Made by a program: the position numbers and the translations under genes. A DNA stretch of 64,000 nucleotides, taken from NCBI RefSeq assembly GCF_008974265.1, contig NZ_BKZW01000002.1, positions 558,001 to 622,000 on the forward strand. Reading direction: 5' to 3'. Source of the stretch: Dictyobacter vulcani. GTDB taxonomy: Bacteria; Chloroflexota; Ktedonobacteria; Ktedonobacterales; Ktedonobacteraceae. Position 1 is the first letter of the stretch. Each line of letters opens with the position of its first letter. Below the pieces are notes generated by a model. The model did not search any database and was not told the origin of the DNA. It saw only the letters and a program-made list of their open reading frames with translations. Positions 10,433 to 19,116 of the stretch are shown in pieces.

Positions 10433-11284
10433 GGTGTGTTTGCAAATCATAACCAAAGCAGAATAGAGGCAAGCGTGACCATAGCCAGGAAGTTGACCGC
10501 CCGCTTCTCATAGCGGGTGGCTACTCGCCGAAACTGCTTGAGACGATTGATCGTGCGTTCAACGCGGTTCCGCTTTTTATATACGGCTCGGTTAAATGGC
10601 CCGGTGCGCGTCTCGTCGCTGCGGCGGGGAATCGTGTAATCAATTCCTCGCTTTTTGAGGTACCGCCGGATCTTACGACTACTGTAGGCTTTGTCTCCCA
10701 GGACCCGCTTTGGCCGTAGCTTGGGACGGCCTCGTCCTGCTCTCTTGACAGCCCCTTGCTCCATCAGGCATTCGAATTTGGTCGTTTCATGGCGATGTCC
10801 TGCCGTAAGCACAACCGTCATCGGTTTCCCTTGACCTTCCACTCGCAAATGCACTTTCGTGCTGAAACCGCCTTGACTCTTGCCTAATGCTTCTTGATTT
10901 TGATCCCCCCTTTTGCTCCTGCTGCATGTTGGTGGGCACGAATCACGGTACTATCAACGCTATGCGTTTCCCAATCAATGTGGCCTGCGGCATCGCTTTG
11001 TTGCTGCAGGGCTTGCAGGACGTGCTGCCAGATTCCCGCCTTGACCCAGCGATAAAATCGGCTTGCCACGGTTCTCCACGGACCATATCGCTCGGGAAGA
11101 TCTCTCCAAGGGGCTCCCGTCCGTAAAATCCAAAGAATGCCATTCAGAATCAGACGATGATCATGTGCTGGACGACCCACATGGGGCTTTTGCGGCGGCA
11201 GCAAGGGGGCCAGCTTTTCCCATTGCTCATCGCTCAATTCGCCTCTTCTCATACTCCTTTCTATCGGCTATTTGCAAACACGCC
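10433..11284 (-). mobile_element. IS5-family (IS427-like) insertion sequence, 852 bp, intact ends
   Basis: Inverted ends GGTGTGTTTGCAAAT (left) and GGCGTGTTTGCAAAT (right, reverse complement) bound the element. CTAG is duplicated at 10429-10432 and 11285-11288. The duplicated locus at 22151-22170 shows the empty site with a single CTAG, which fixes the boundaries. A 4-bp CTAG target duplication and two overlapping transposase frames are typical of the IS427 group. Confidence 0.93.
10447..11252 (-). CDS. IS427-type transposase, two frames joined by -1 frameshift
   Basis: OrfA (11252 to 10884, 122 aa, MRRGELSDEQWEKL) carries the DUF4096-like N-terminal region (ILRTGAPWRDLPERYGPW) and the first catalytic Asp (HSVDSTVIRAHQ). 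OrfB continues in the -1 frame (GGFSTKVHLRVEG, second Asp in VLGDKAYSS, Glu in RNRVERTINRL) to the stop at 10447. The overlap holds an A4G6 run (10905-10914 on the + strand; AAAAGGGGGG when read on the minus strand). Slipping back one base there joins the frames, as expected for programmed -1 frameshifting in this group. All three DDE residues are present, so the element may be active. Confidence 0.9.
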
Positions 11285-11288
11285 CTAG

Positions 11289-11546
11289 TGCGGCGTGGAG
11301 CTCTTTCATTGTGGCACTGCGTCTAGGTGGTGTCACGGAAAGTCGGTCATACATGCCCTGGATGCGGGAAATATGCCGTTTGGATTGATATTGCCGGGCC
11401 ATTTCTAGACCGCGGATGGCATATTTGACTCCTTTATCGGTCTCACCAGCATAGGTATAGGCTTGCGCTTTGACGATGGTAGAGGAGCCTATATCCCGTA
11501 GTGTATCGGTGATAGCAGAGATATCTAGAGCTTTTAAGGGTTGCCA
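11289..11546 (-). pseudogene. C-terminal fragment of TPR-type regulator (copy b)
   Basis: Minus-strand sequence reads HILWQPLKALDISAITDTLRD and onward to MKELHAAL, matching the end of the 42.5 kb regulator but with a 15-base internal deletion (PFRPL missing). It is cut on its 5' side at GATG, where it runs into Rhs3. The copy at 22161-22418 is the duplicate with the same deletion and junction. Confidence 0.7.
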
Positions 11547-14500
11547 GAGGATGTGCTGGGTCGGGTGACCGCGATCGCCGCGCCTGGCGATGCTATCACC
11601 AGTCCAACGGTGAGCTACAGCTACAAAAACACCTGTACGCAGGGAGCGACCAATCCCTGTCTGGAATTGGATACCACGACCCGTCAGGTGAGTGGGGGCA
11701 CGCAAACCGTCACCACCCAGCAATGGTTTGATGGGCAAGGACGGGTGGTGGAAACCAAAGCACCGGGCCCGAATCTGTGGTCCAAAGTGCCGAAGATTCC
11801 GTCGACCCTGATCACCTATACCCTTTATGACACTATGGGTCGTGCCACGACCAAGAGCCTGCCGTATGCGATTTCCGCGCTGGCCGGTACGGGCTATATT
11901 GCGCCGAATCTGGCGCAGGCACGGACCGTGACCAACTATGATGGCCTGGGACGCGCACTGGGGAGTGCGACCTATCAGGATGCCTCGACGATCGTGCTGT
12001 CCAGCAGCGTCGCCTATACCGTCGCGCAGGGACTGCCCAGTTTCAACCAAAGTACCACGCTCCCGTTTGAGCGGACCACGACGCTGGATGCCTACAATCA
12101 TCAAGCGGTCAGCTACACCGATGCGATTGGGCGGCAGCGCTACAATCAGGTGTTTAAGGGGAATGGGGCGCCCTACACGGTACTGAGAACGATCCGCTAT
12201 GATCGCGATGTGGTCGGCAATCTCTACGCGACCTTGACCTATGATGCCAGCACCGCCCAACTAGCTTCACAGCAAGCCACCTATGATGGTGTGGGGCGCA
12301 AGATTGGCATGAACGATAGCGACTCGGGTTCCAACTGGGTGTTTAGCTATGATCAAAATAGCAATCCCATCAGCCAGACGGATCCACGCAGCAAGAGTGT
12401 GTACATCAACTATGATGTGCTCAACCGTCCGTTGTGTAAAGGCACCACCTCGGCGGCCGTCAATCCCTGTACGGCGAGTGCCACCTCGACCTTTTTCTAT
12501 GATAGCTATGACAAAACGAGCAATCCTGGTGTGACCTTCCCATCCGCATGTACGGCCCCCAGTGGTTCCTATGCCTCCGATCCGATTGGGGCCATGACCG
12601 CTGAAACCTTCAGTGGGGTTGCTGGTGCAGGATCCCGCTGTAAGGGTTATGATGAGCGTGGGCGCATCGATCAGAGTGGCTTGACCGTCAACGGCGATGG
12701 GCAGACCATCACCCAGACGATGAACATGAGCTACAATGATGCGGGTCAGCCGACCAGCGTCGTCTATCCTGATGGCGAAACCGTTACGGCGCAGTATGAT
12801 AGCAATGGCTACTCACGCTCCGCATTCTTTGGGACACCAGCGAGTACGGATCCCGTGAATTTCCTGGTCGGCCAGGTCAGCTATACCAATACTGGACAGG
12901 TAGCAGGACTCGCCTTTGGCGGTTCGGCGGCGAAATCCAGTGTACCTGCGCCAGTCTTCTCGACGACCATGGGCTATGATGGCATTCAGCGACCCGTGAG
13001 TAGTAGTGCGACGAATGCGGGGGGCACGTTCTGGAACCAGAACCGTACCTATGATAATGTGGGCAATGTGCTCGGTGTCAGCACGACGCTTCCCACCACC
13101 ACGGGTGGCACGCAGAAAGATGTGCAATCCTTCTGTTATGACAGTCTCAATCGTCTGGTCTGGTCTGGCAATACCGGCGCACCCAGCGGTGGAGATCACT
13201 GTGGACTGGCCCCGGCAGGCACGACGCTTGCCACCTATCAGCAGTCCTATAGTTATGATGCGCTGGATCGCCTCACGTCGGGTCCATCCGGCACGGAAAC
13301 CTATGGCTTCGCCCCGGTGCATGGCGCCTTGACGCTGAGTACCGTTCCCGGTCAATATGCCAGCTATGATGCCATGGGCAATATGACCTGTCGCAATGTC
13401 GATACCACCACCGCTCACGCCTGTGATGGCTCTCAGACCGGTGCGCAGCTGACCTATGACAACGAAGGTCGTCTGGAAACCTGGACGGCACCTAGTGGCA
13501 CGACGGCCAGCGATCAGTATCTCTATGATAACAGTGGGCAGCGCGTCTTCCAGCACTCCAGTTCCACGCTGGCAGGCAATACCACGAAGATGGACACTAT
13601 CACCTTTGATGGGACTACCGATGTCACCACCACCAATGGGGTTACTTCGACTACCAAATACTATAGTGTGGGTGGACAACGCGTGGCCATGAAGAAAGAT
13701 GGCGTGCTCTCCTACCTGTTACCCGATATGCTGGGCAGCACCAGTATCGCGCTTAAAGCTGATGGCAGCGTGCAGGCTGTACAGCTGTTTGCTCCCTTTG
13801 GTGGCACTCGCTACAGCGATGGCAGCATGACCACACCCTACAACTATACGGGCCAGCGCCTTGATACGACCAGTGGCCTGTTGTACTATGGCGCACGCTA
13901 TTATGACGCGACCAGTGGCCGTTTTGTGAGCACCGATACCGTTGAGACCAATTCCAATGGACAGGATACCTATGCCTATACCCAAGGAAATCCAGAAACA
14001 GCGACTGACCCAACTGGCCATCGAATAGATTGGGGTGGAGGCGAGCAGACCACTATTGACTGGTCCAAGGGGACGACATCGACCTTTGAGACGCAAAGCG
14101 CTGTTGATCCTTCTGTCACCCAATGGTGGGGAACCTCTCTCTACTACCCCACTTATGGCCCAATCACCTCGACGTATGCAGGAAGCACCGATGTATATCA
14201 TTTTGGGAGAAGTGTGTATGATCCGGGCTCGGCAAGTGCCATTGATAGGATCAAGAAAGTAACATCATCCGCTCTAGGCATCGATAAAATGCAAAAAGGG
14301 GATATCGTTGGTGGCATTTTACACGGAGCGAACAACCTTCTGATGGTTGGCATGATCCTGGGTGGTGGGGAAGAAATAGTGGGTGGGGAAATGGCCATGG
14401 AAGGTGGTGAAGCACTTGTCGGTGAAGGTGGTAAAACACTTCTCAGCGATGCTGAAGACGTGGTCGTTAATAGAAATGGCGACCCATATCCAAATATGAT

Positions 14501-14780
14501 TGATCCAAGGACTAATGAAAGAGTACCTTTTCCTGATGGAGATCTTAAACGTATACCAAGAGAGGATAAGGTTCCGTGGAACCTGAATTTGCGTGGTAAA
14601 TATATTAAAGAGTGGTATGACAGTGGATATGAGGATCTTCCTGGACCTTGGGGAGATTATGACATTCATCATATCTTGCCAAGAGAATTTGGGGGCACTA
14701 ATGACTTTGATAATCTCGTACCTTTAGAGAGAGATTTACATCAAAAAATTGTTACACCATGGTGGAATGCATATCCTTGA
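11541..14780 (+). CDS. Rhs3: truncated Rhs protein with HNH nuclease tip
   Basis: The 1,079-residue open frame starts at a TTG/GTG inside the regulator junction, with no SD, signal peptide or SpvB domain. The true gene therefore appears 5'-truncated and silent. YD repeats and an Rhs core lead to the same pre-toxin module as Rhs2 (GHRIDWGGGEQTTIDW). A unique tip from about residue 945 ends in an HNH nuclease motif: DIHHILPREFGG with His1043/His1044, Asn1058 in DFDNLVPL, and His1067. Such tips are DNases in known polymorphic toxins. The SUKH-family gene at 15074 is the expected partner, since SMI1/KNR4 proteins commonly protect against HNH-type toxins. Confident on the fold, moderate on activity. 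Confidence 0.87.
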   Translation: MPEDVLGRVTAIAAPGDAITSPTVSYSYKNTCTQGATNPCLELDTTTRQVSGGTQTVTTQQWFDGQGRVVETKAPGPNLWSKVPKIPSTLITYTLYDTMGRATTKSLPYAISALAGTGYIAPNLAQARTVTNYDGLGRALGSATYQDASTIVLSSSVAYTVAQGLPSFNQSTTLPFERTTTLDAYNHQAVSYTDAIGRQRYNQVFKGNGAPYTVLRTIRYDRDVVGNLYATLTYDASTAQLASQQATYDGVGRKIGMNDSDSGSNWVFSYDQNSNPISQTDPRSKSVYINYDVLNRPLCKGTTSAAVNPCTASATSTFFYDSYDKTSNPGVTFPSACTAPSGSYASDPIGAMTAETFSGVAGAGSRCKGYDERGRIDQSGLTVNGDGQTITQTMNMSYNDAGQPTSVVYPDGETVTAQYDSNGYSRSAFFGTPASTDPVNFLVGQVSYTNTGQVAGLAFGGSAAKSSVPAPVFSTTMGYDGIQRPVSSSATNAGGTFWNQNRTYDNVGNVLGVSTTLPTTTGGTQKDVQSFCYDSLNRLVWSGNTGAPSGGDHCGLAPAGTTLATYQQSYSYDALDRLTSGPSGTETYGFAPVHGALTLSTVPGQYASYDAMGNMTCRNVDTTTAHACDGSQTGAQLTYDNEGRLETWTAPSGTTASDQYLYDNSGQRVFQHSSSTLAGNTTKMDTITFDGTTDVTTTNGVTSTTKYYSVGGQRVAMKKDGVLSYLLPDMLGSTSIALKADGSVQAVQLFAPFGGTRYSDGSMTTPYNYTGQRLDTTSGLLYYGARYYDATSGRFVSTDTVETNSNGQDTYAYTQGNPETATDPTGHRIDWGGGEQTTIDWSKGTTSTFETQSAVDPSVTQWWGTSLYYPTYGPITSTYAGSTDVYHFGRSVYDPGSASAIDRIKKVTSSALGIDKMQKGDIVGGILHGANNLLMVGMILGGGEEIVGGEMAMEGGEALVGEGGKTLLSDAEDVVVNRNGDPYPNMIDPRTNERVPFPDGDLKRIPREDKVPWNLNLRGKYIKEWYDSGYEDLPGPWGDYDIHHILPREFGGTNDFDNLVPLERDLHQKIVTPWWNAYP

Positions 14781-14892
14781 TCGTATCATAATATCATGGC
14801 CCTCCATTCTTTTGTGGAAAGTGGAATGTAAGGGTGGTAGCCCTGACGGAATGCGAGCATGGTGGAGGCATGATCAAGCCCTTGCAGCCCTT

Positions 14893-14923
14893 CTCTCCGT
14901 CCTTCCAAGGGAAGGACGGAGAG
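14893..14923. other. 14-bp perfect inverted repeat with AAG loop
   Basis: CTCTCCGTCCTTCC is followed by AAG and its exact complement. It lies in the 293-base gap between the HNH tip stop and the immunity gene start. There is no T run, so it is not a standard terminator; it could be an mRNA hairpin, a processing site or a small transposable remnant. The rest of 14781-15073 shows no gene. Confidence 0.6.
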
Positions 14924-15073
14924 CCAATATTATCTAAGCAAAGGAACTTAGATGCAATGGAAGTATTTAGAGCTCCAAGAGCATTATGTGATCATTACTT
15001 CCATTCTTATGCTTTTTATAAGATTGCTTTGCGAGCACTGCAACCAGTGATCGCTTTAGAACAGGAGATGAAT

Positions 15074-15604
15074 ATGGGGAATGTTTATGATACTCTTACA
15101 GAGATTAATATGATCAAAGAGAGGTTGAATGAACACTCTTGTATCAGAGTTCTTGATGAAGAAGGGGATAGCTGGGATGCCTATTTTAGTTTTACATTGC
15201 CCGCAAAAGAGCCTGAGATTGCAGACTTGGAATCTCGGTGGTATATTCCCCCATCTTATAAGCAATTTTTGTCCGTATCCAATGGTGCAGTTCTTTACAA
15301 AGACGTTCAGTATGGTCAATGGGGTTTTTATTTGTATGGAACAAAAGATTTAATTACTAAAAATGAGCAATGGCATAAATTGTATAGTTCTCTGCCAAAT
15401 GATTATCTCGTTTTTGCTGAATCATTGGGTGATGCTGATTTTCTTATTATTAATACTTGTCATCCGGAAGAAACTAATGAGTGCGTTATTATTGGTAGTG
15501 ATGTAGGATATGAAGTAAGTACTTGGCCTATAATCGCTCAAAGTTTTGCTGAATGGCTTAGCTATTTAGTAAACTCTCAAGGTGCTAAATACTGGGAAAA
15601 TTAG
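15074..15604 (+). CDS. SUKH (SMI1/KNR4-like) immunity protein
   Basis: The gene encodes 176 aa from the ATG at 15074, chosen because ACAGGAG lies 7 bases upstream; the frame is open further 5' but without SD. SUKH-like signatures are IPPSYKQFLSVSNG, the following aromatic/Gly segment, LVFAESLGDADFLI and SFAEWLSYLV at the end. Proteins of this superfamily bind and neutralise diverse polymorphic toxins in the cytoplasm, often nucleases. It directly follows the HNH tip of Rhs3, and 15 bases later the next Rhs fragment begins. Base composition is AT-richer than the Rhs core. Confidence 0.85.
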   Translation: MGNVYDTLTEINMIKERLNEHSCIRVLDEEGDSWDAYFSFTLPAKEPEIADLESRWYIPPSYKQFLSVSNGAVLYKDVQYGQWGFYLYGTKDLITKNEQWHKLYSSLPNDYLVFAESLGDADFLIINTCHPEETNECVIIGSDVGYEVSTWPIIAQSFAEWLSYLVNSQGAKYWEN

Positions 15605-15618
15605 TAACTATATCTATA

Positions 15619-17271
15619 ATGGCCCCAGAGGAATTTGGCCTGGCGCCCAACGGCACAACAGTAGGTGCCTATCAGCAAGCCTATACCTATGACGAACTCG
15701 ATCGTCTCACGTCGGGTCCATCGGGCACGGAAACCTATGGCTTCGCCCCGGTGCATGGTGCCTTGACGCTGAGTACCGTTCCCGGTCAATATGCCAGCTA
15801 TGATGCCATGGGCAATATGACCTGTCGCAACGTTGATACCACCACGGCTCACGCCTGTGATGCCTCCCAGACCGGTGCGCAGCTGACCTACGACAACGAA
15901 GGTCGTCTGGAAACCTGGACGGCACCTAGTGGCACGACGGCCAGCGATCAGTATCTCTATGATAACAGTGGGCAGCGCGTCTTCCAGCACTCCAGTTCCA
16001 CGCTGGCAGGTAATACCACGAAGACGGACACCATCACCTTTGATGGGGCTACGGATGTCACCACTACCAATGGGGTTACTTCGACTACCAAATACTATAG
16101 TGTGGGTGGACAACGCGTGGCCATGAAGAAAGATGGCGTGCTCTCCTACCTGTTACCCGATATGCTGGGCAGCACCAGTATCGCGCTTAAAGCTGATGGC
16201 AGCGTGCAGGCTGTACAGCTGTTTGCTCCCTTTGGTGGCACTCGCTACAGCGATGGCAGCATGACCACGCCCTACAACTATACCGGCCAACGCCTCGATA
16301 GCACCAGTGGCCTGTTGTACTATGGCGCACGCTATTATGACGCGACCAGTGGCCGCTTTACCAGTGCGGATACGGTCGAAACCAATGGCACCGGTCTGGA
16401 TGCCTATGCCTATGTCAAGGGGAGCCCCGAGACGTTTACGGATCCAACGGGTCATGGCCCATGTTTGTCTGCAGATGCGTGTGACGTTGGCACACCCAAG
16501 TCTGATCCACCATCTAGTGGTGGTGATTCTGGCAGTGGCGGTGGTAATGGGGGTGGTGGTGATCCTGGGGTCGGTGGTAGCGATGATGCCTGCCACAATA
16601 TGGCCCTGTGTGGAGGAGGTGGTTCTACAGGAGGAGGTGGCTCTACAGGAGGAGGTGGCTCTACAAGAGGAGGTGGTCAGACGACACAAACCTCTGACTC
16701 AGATATGAAGGTGTCGCCAGCAAAAATCCTCAAGGCAAAAGGTATAGCTGTTGTAACTAGTGCAACGCTTTTTGCTATTGGCTACTCATTAATGACTCTA
16801 GGCCAACTTATAGTCAATTTAGCTTTAGGAGATGGTGAATTGGAGTCTTTCAAAACAAAGTTTATTGACCTTCTAAAATCATTTGGAGTGATAGGGGAAA
16901 AACTTGCAGGTGTAGTTACCAATATATCTCCTACACTGGCCATTGTGTTGGGAACGTCTCTCTATTCGATAGGCGTTGAAGGTAGTGCACTAGCGGGTGT
17001 GTTCGCTATTTATGCCGCACAACTTACTTCTAGCAAAACTTTCATGGATCAGTTTAACTCTGAAATAGAAAAGACGCAGGATATTATGTCATTTTCAAAA
17101 CGCACAGCAAGTGACGTTGTTGGTGTACTCTCTGGCATAAACAATGTTTTGAGCTACTTTTCACTATCGACAGTAAATTTTCAGCCTGGAGTTGATGCAG
17201 TCAATTCGATAACTGATAACGTGTATCAGCCAATTATCAACCGTGCTAATTCACTGATTGCTAATGCATAA
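15619..17271 (+). CDS. Rhs4: Rhs stub with hydrophobic tip lacking the Cys pairs
   Basis: The 550-residue frame homologous to Rhs begins only at the last YD repeats (LAPNGTTVGAYQQAYTYDELDRL). It keeps the Rhs core (DPTGHG), a linker with DDACHNMALCGGG and three to four GGGGST units (16618-16678), and a tip of about 190 residues. The tip has several hydrophobic segments (for example ATLFAIGYSLMTLGQLIVNL and AIVLGTSLYSIGVEG). Unlike Rhs1, 7, 10 and 12 it lacks both the CxxxC before the helices and the terminal Cys pair. A pore-forming or membrane-acting tip is an inference from hydrophobicity. It starts right after the SUKH gene, with no SD or signal peptide. Confidence 0.75.
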   Translation: MAPEEFGLAPNGTTVGAYQQAYTYDELDRLTSGPSGTETYGFAPVHGALTLSTVPGQYASYDAMGNMTCRNVDTTTAHACDASQTGAQLTYDNEGRLETWTAPSGTTASDQYLYDNSGQRVFQHSSSTLAGNTTKTDTITFDGATDVTTTNGVTSTTKYYSVGGQRVAMKKDGVLSYLLPDMLGSTSIALKADGSVQAVQLFAPFGGTRYSDGSMTTPYNYTGQRLDSTSGLLYYGARYYDATSGRFTSADTVETNGTGLDAYAYVKGSPETFTDPTGHGPCLSADACDVGTPKSDPPSSGGDSGSGGGNGGGGDPGVGGSDDACHNMALCGGGGSTGGGGSTGGGGSTRGGGQTTQTSDSDMKVSPAKILKAKGIAVVTSATLFAIGYSLMTLGQLIVNLALGDGELESFKTKFIDLLKSFGVIGEKLAGVVTNISPTLAIVLGTSLYSIGVEGSALAGVFAIYAAQLTSSKTFMDQFNSEIEKTQDIMSFSKRTASDVVGVLSGINNVLSYFSLSTVNFQPGVDAVNSITDNVYQPIINRANSLIANA

Positions 17272-17313
17272 ATGTATTAGCTTATTAGTCTTGTTCGCAA
17301 AGACTTAGCGGAA

Positions 17314-17352
17314 TACAGGCAAGTGACTTGTAAGTTATTTGCCTGTACTTTT
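17314..17352 (+). terminator. hairpin after Rhs4
   Basis: TACAGGCAA pairs with TTGCCTGTA, followed by CTTTTAG. It sits between the Rhs4 stop (17271) and the NACHT gene start (17432), so the NACHT gene may have its own promoter. Confidence 0.45.
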
Positions 17353-17431
17353 AGTATGGAGTAATGTTAAATTTGCTGTATTCATGTAAGCTGATTATGG
17401 CTCAAATAGCGATATGTGAGAGAATGAATTG

Positions 17432-19114
17432 ATGTTTCTACAAGTAAAAAGAAGGCAGCGGTTACTTGCGCAAATACGTGATACCTGGCTGAAAGGTGTC
17501 CTAGAGCCTTCTATAGATGAGAACCCGTCTATTTCTTTATCGTTGCTATCTTGGACTGTGGATGATGCACAGACACCACTTCGATGTTTGCCTGTTATAG
17601 GTTCACAGTTGATCGATGTCTATGATGCAAGTCGGAATAGTCTTGTGATTATCGGAGATGAAGGTTCGGGAAAAACGACTGTGCTGCTGGAATTGTTGCG
17701 GGACTTATGGCAGCGAGCGCAGCAGGATACTCAGATGCCGATTCCCATAATGTTTCATTTGTCATCCTGGGCCAAAAAGTGCGAGCCATTGGAAAAATGG
17801 TTAGCTGAAGAATGGAAGGTACTCTACCCTACAGGGGAGTTTAAGGCAGGTGAATTTCTGCTGATACTTGATGGGTTTGACACCATATGTGAGGAACTCC
17901 AAGATGTGTGTTTTAATGCTATCAATACCTATCAGGAAATGCATCGAAATATATCGCTCGTGTTTTGTTGTCGTAATACGGATTATGAGCATATCCAATT
18001 ATCTTTGTCTACACAGCCACATAGCGTTGTCCAGATTCAACCATTAACGGATGAGCAAATTGATGTGTATATATATCATGCGCGTTGCGATCAAGCAGCA
18101 ATGAAAAGGGCTTTGGAATCTGATCCTAGTCTTTATGCTTTGGTACATCGACCGTTGCCATTAGTGATGCTCTCCCAACTTTATCAAGGGTCAATGGAAC
18201 CTGATATTAGGGGTGGTGATCAAGCGGAACTGCTTCAGAACCTTGTTGCTATATATGTTCAGAGCCAGTTAGAGCCTCAGAGAAGAGATAAAATGCAAAC
18301 AAACCTAGATGCGAGTCGCTGGCTTTCTTGGTTAGCTAGCCATCTCTGGCAAGATCAGATTATTGGAATTCATCTAGAACATCTATTGCCGCGTTGGCTA
18401 CCTTCCACACGATGGTTGGTGTGGTATCGTTTGTTGGTATCACTCATGACATTGTTTGCTGGTTTATTTATGCTTACTGATCTCTTAAAAGGCTGGAATC
18501 TCTTTGTGCTCTGTATGTGGCTGTTCATTGTCGTCATTCTTTTTTTTCGACGCCCTCTAATAGGTGTGGATAGTGAAAAGAGTTTCTTACGCCTCAACTG
18601 GCTTTGGCTCGTTATCGGGAAAATAGGAGCGCTAACTTTAGTACTACACATATCCAACTCATGGATTTGGATACTGCTTTACTTATTGGCATTGTTTGTA
18701 CTGGCTTACGTCGTTGATACAATTAATGGGTTCCTTGATAAATATATTCTTCCTGCCTGTGATTGGGTTACGCAGGCTGGGCGACGTGCCACTATTGCTG
18801 GTCTCTTCATTGTTATACTTTTGGGTGCATATGAAGTGATAAGCCTTGGTGTTATTGGTGTCTATCAAGGTCTCTATCCAGGAATTTTTGTAGGATTGTG
18901 TTTCTGGCTATCAATGGGTGGAGGCTCCTTCCTCGAATACTGGCTTCTCCATTTCTGCTTCTGGCGTTCGGGATGTTTTCCCTGGCGTTATCGAGCTTTT
19001 TTGGATGTTCAGGTTAAACGCAAGCTACTGTTCCGTATTGGATATGGTTATCTTTTTCGCCATCAAATGTTTATACGTTACTTTGCGTTATTGCAGGCCA
19101 AAGCAGTCGATTAA
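17432..19114 (+). CDS. NACHT-type NTPase with C-terminal membrane segments
   Basis: The protein has 560 aa from the ATG at 17432. The N-terminal half is a NACHT/STAND-like NTPase: Walker A GDEGSGKTT at residues 75-83, Walker B FLLILDGFD at 142-150, then FCCRNTDYEH and a helical region (PLTDEQIDVYIYHA). From about residue 325 to 510 there are several hydrophobic stretches consistent with multiple transmembrane helices. The end (LLFRIGYGYLFRHQMFIRYFALL) matches the usual C-terminus of membrane NACHT proteins in cyanobacteria and Chloroflexota. It sits where the other hydrophobic-tip cassettes carry a membrane protein. Immunity, stress sensing or an unrelated passenger role are all possible. The next Rhs fragment starts within 3 bases of its stop. 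Confidence 0.8.
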   Translation: MFLQVKRRQRLLAQIRDTWLKGVLEPSIDENPSISLSLLSWTVDDAQTPLRCLPVIGSQLIDVYDASRNSLVIIGDEGSGKTTVLLELLRDLWQRAQQDTQMPIPIMFHLSSWAKKCEPLEKWLAEEWKVLYPTGEFKAGEFLLILDGFDTICEELQDVCFNAINTYQEMHRNISLVFCCRNTDYEHIQLSLSTQPHSVVQIQPLTDEQIDVYIYHARCDQAAMKRALESDPSLYALVHRPLPLVMLSQLYQGSMEPDIRGGDQAELLQNLVAIYVQSQLEPQRRDKMQTNLDASRWLSWLASHLWQDQIIGIHLEHLLPRWLPSTRWLVWYRLLVSLMTLFAGLFMLTDLLKGWNLFVLCMWLFIVVILFFRRPLIGVDSEKSFLRLNWLWLVIGKIGALTLVLHISNSWIWILLYLLALFVLAYVVDTINGFLDKYILPACDWVTQAGRRATIAGLFIVILLGAYEVISLGVIGVYQGLYPGIFVGLCFWLSMGGGSFLEYWLLHFCFWRSGCFPWRYRAFLDVQVKRKLLFRIGYGYLFRHQMFIRYFALLQAKAVD

Positions 19115-19116
19115 CT

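Noticed and set aside
10252..10452. Short + strand frame (MNPVPINYFKS) after the toxin X immunity gene, and its copy at 21980
   Set aside because: No SD, runs into the IS or the boundary repeat, and is conserved only because the whole block was duplicated; kept as unassigned spacer.
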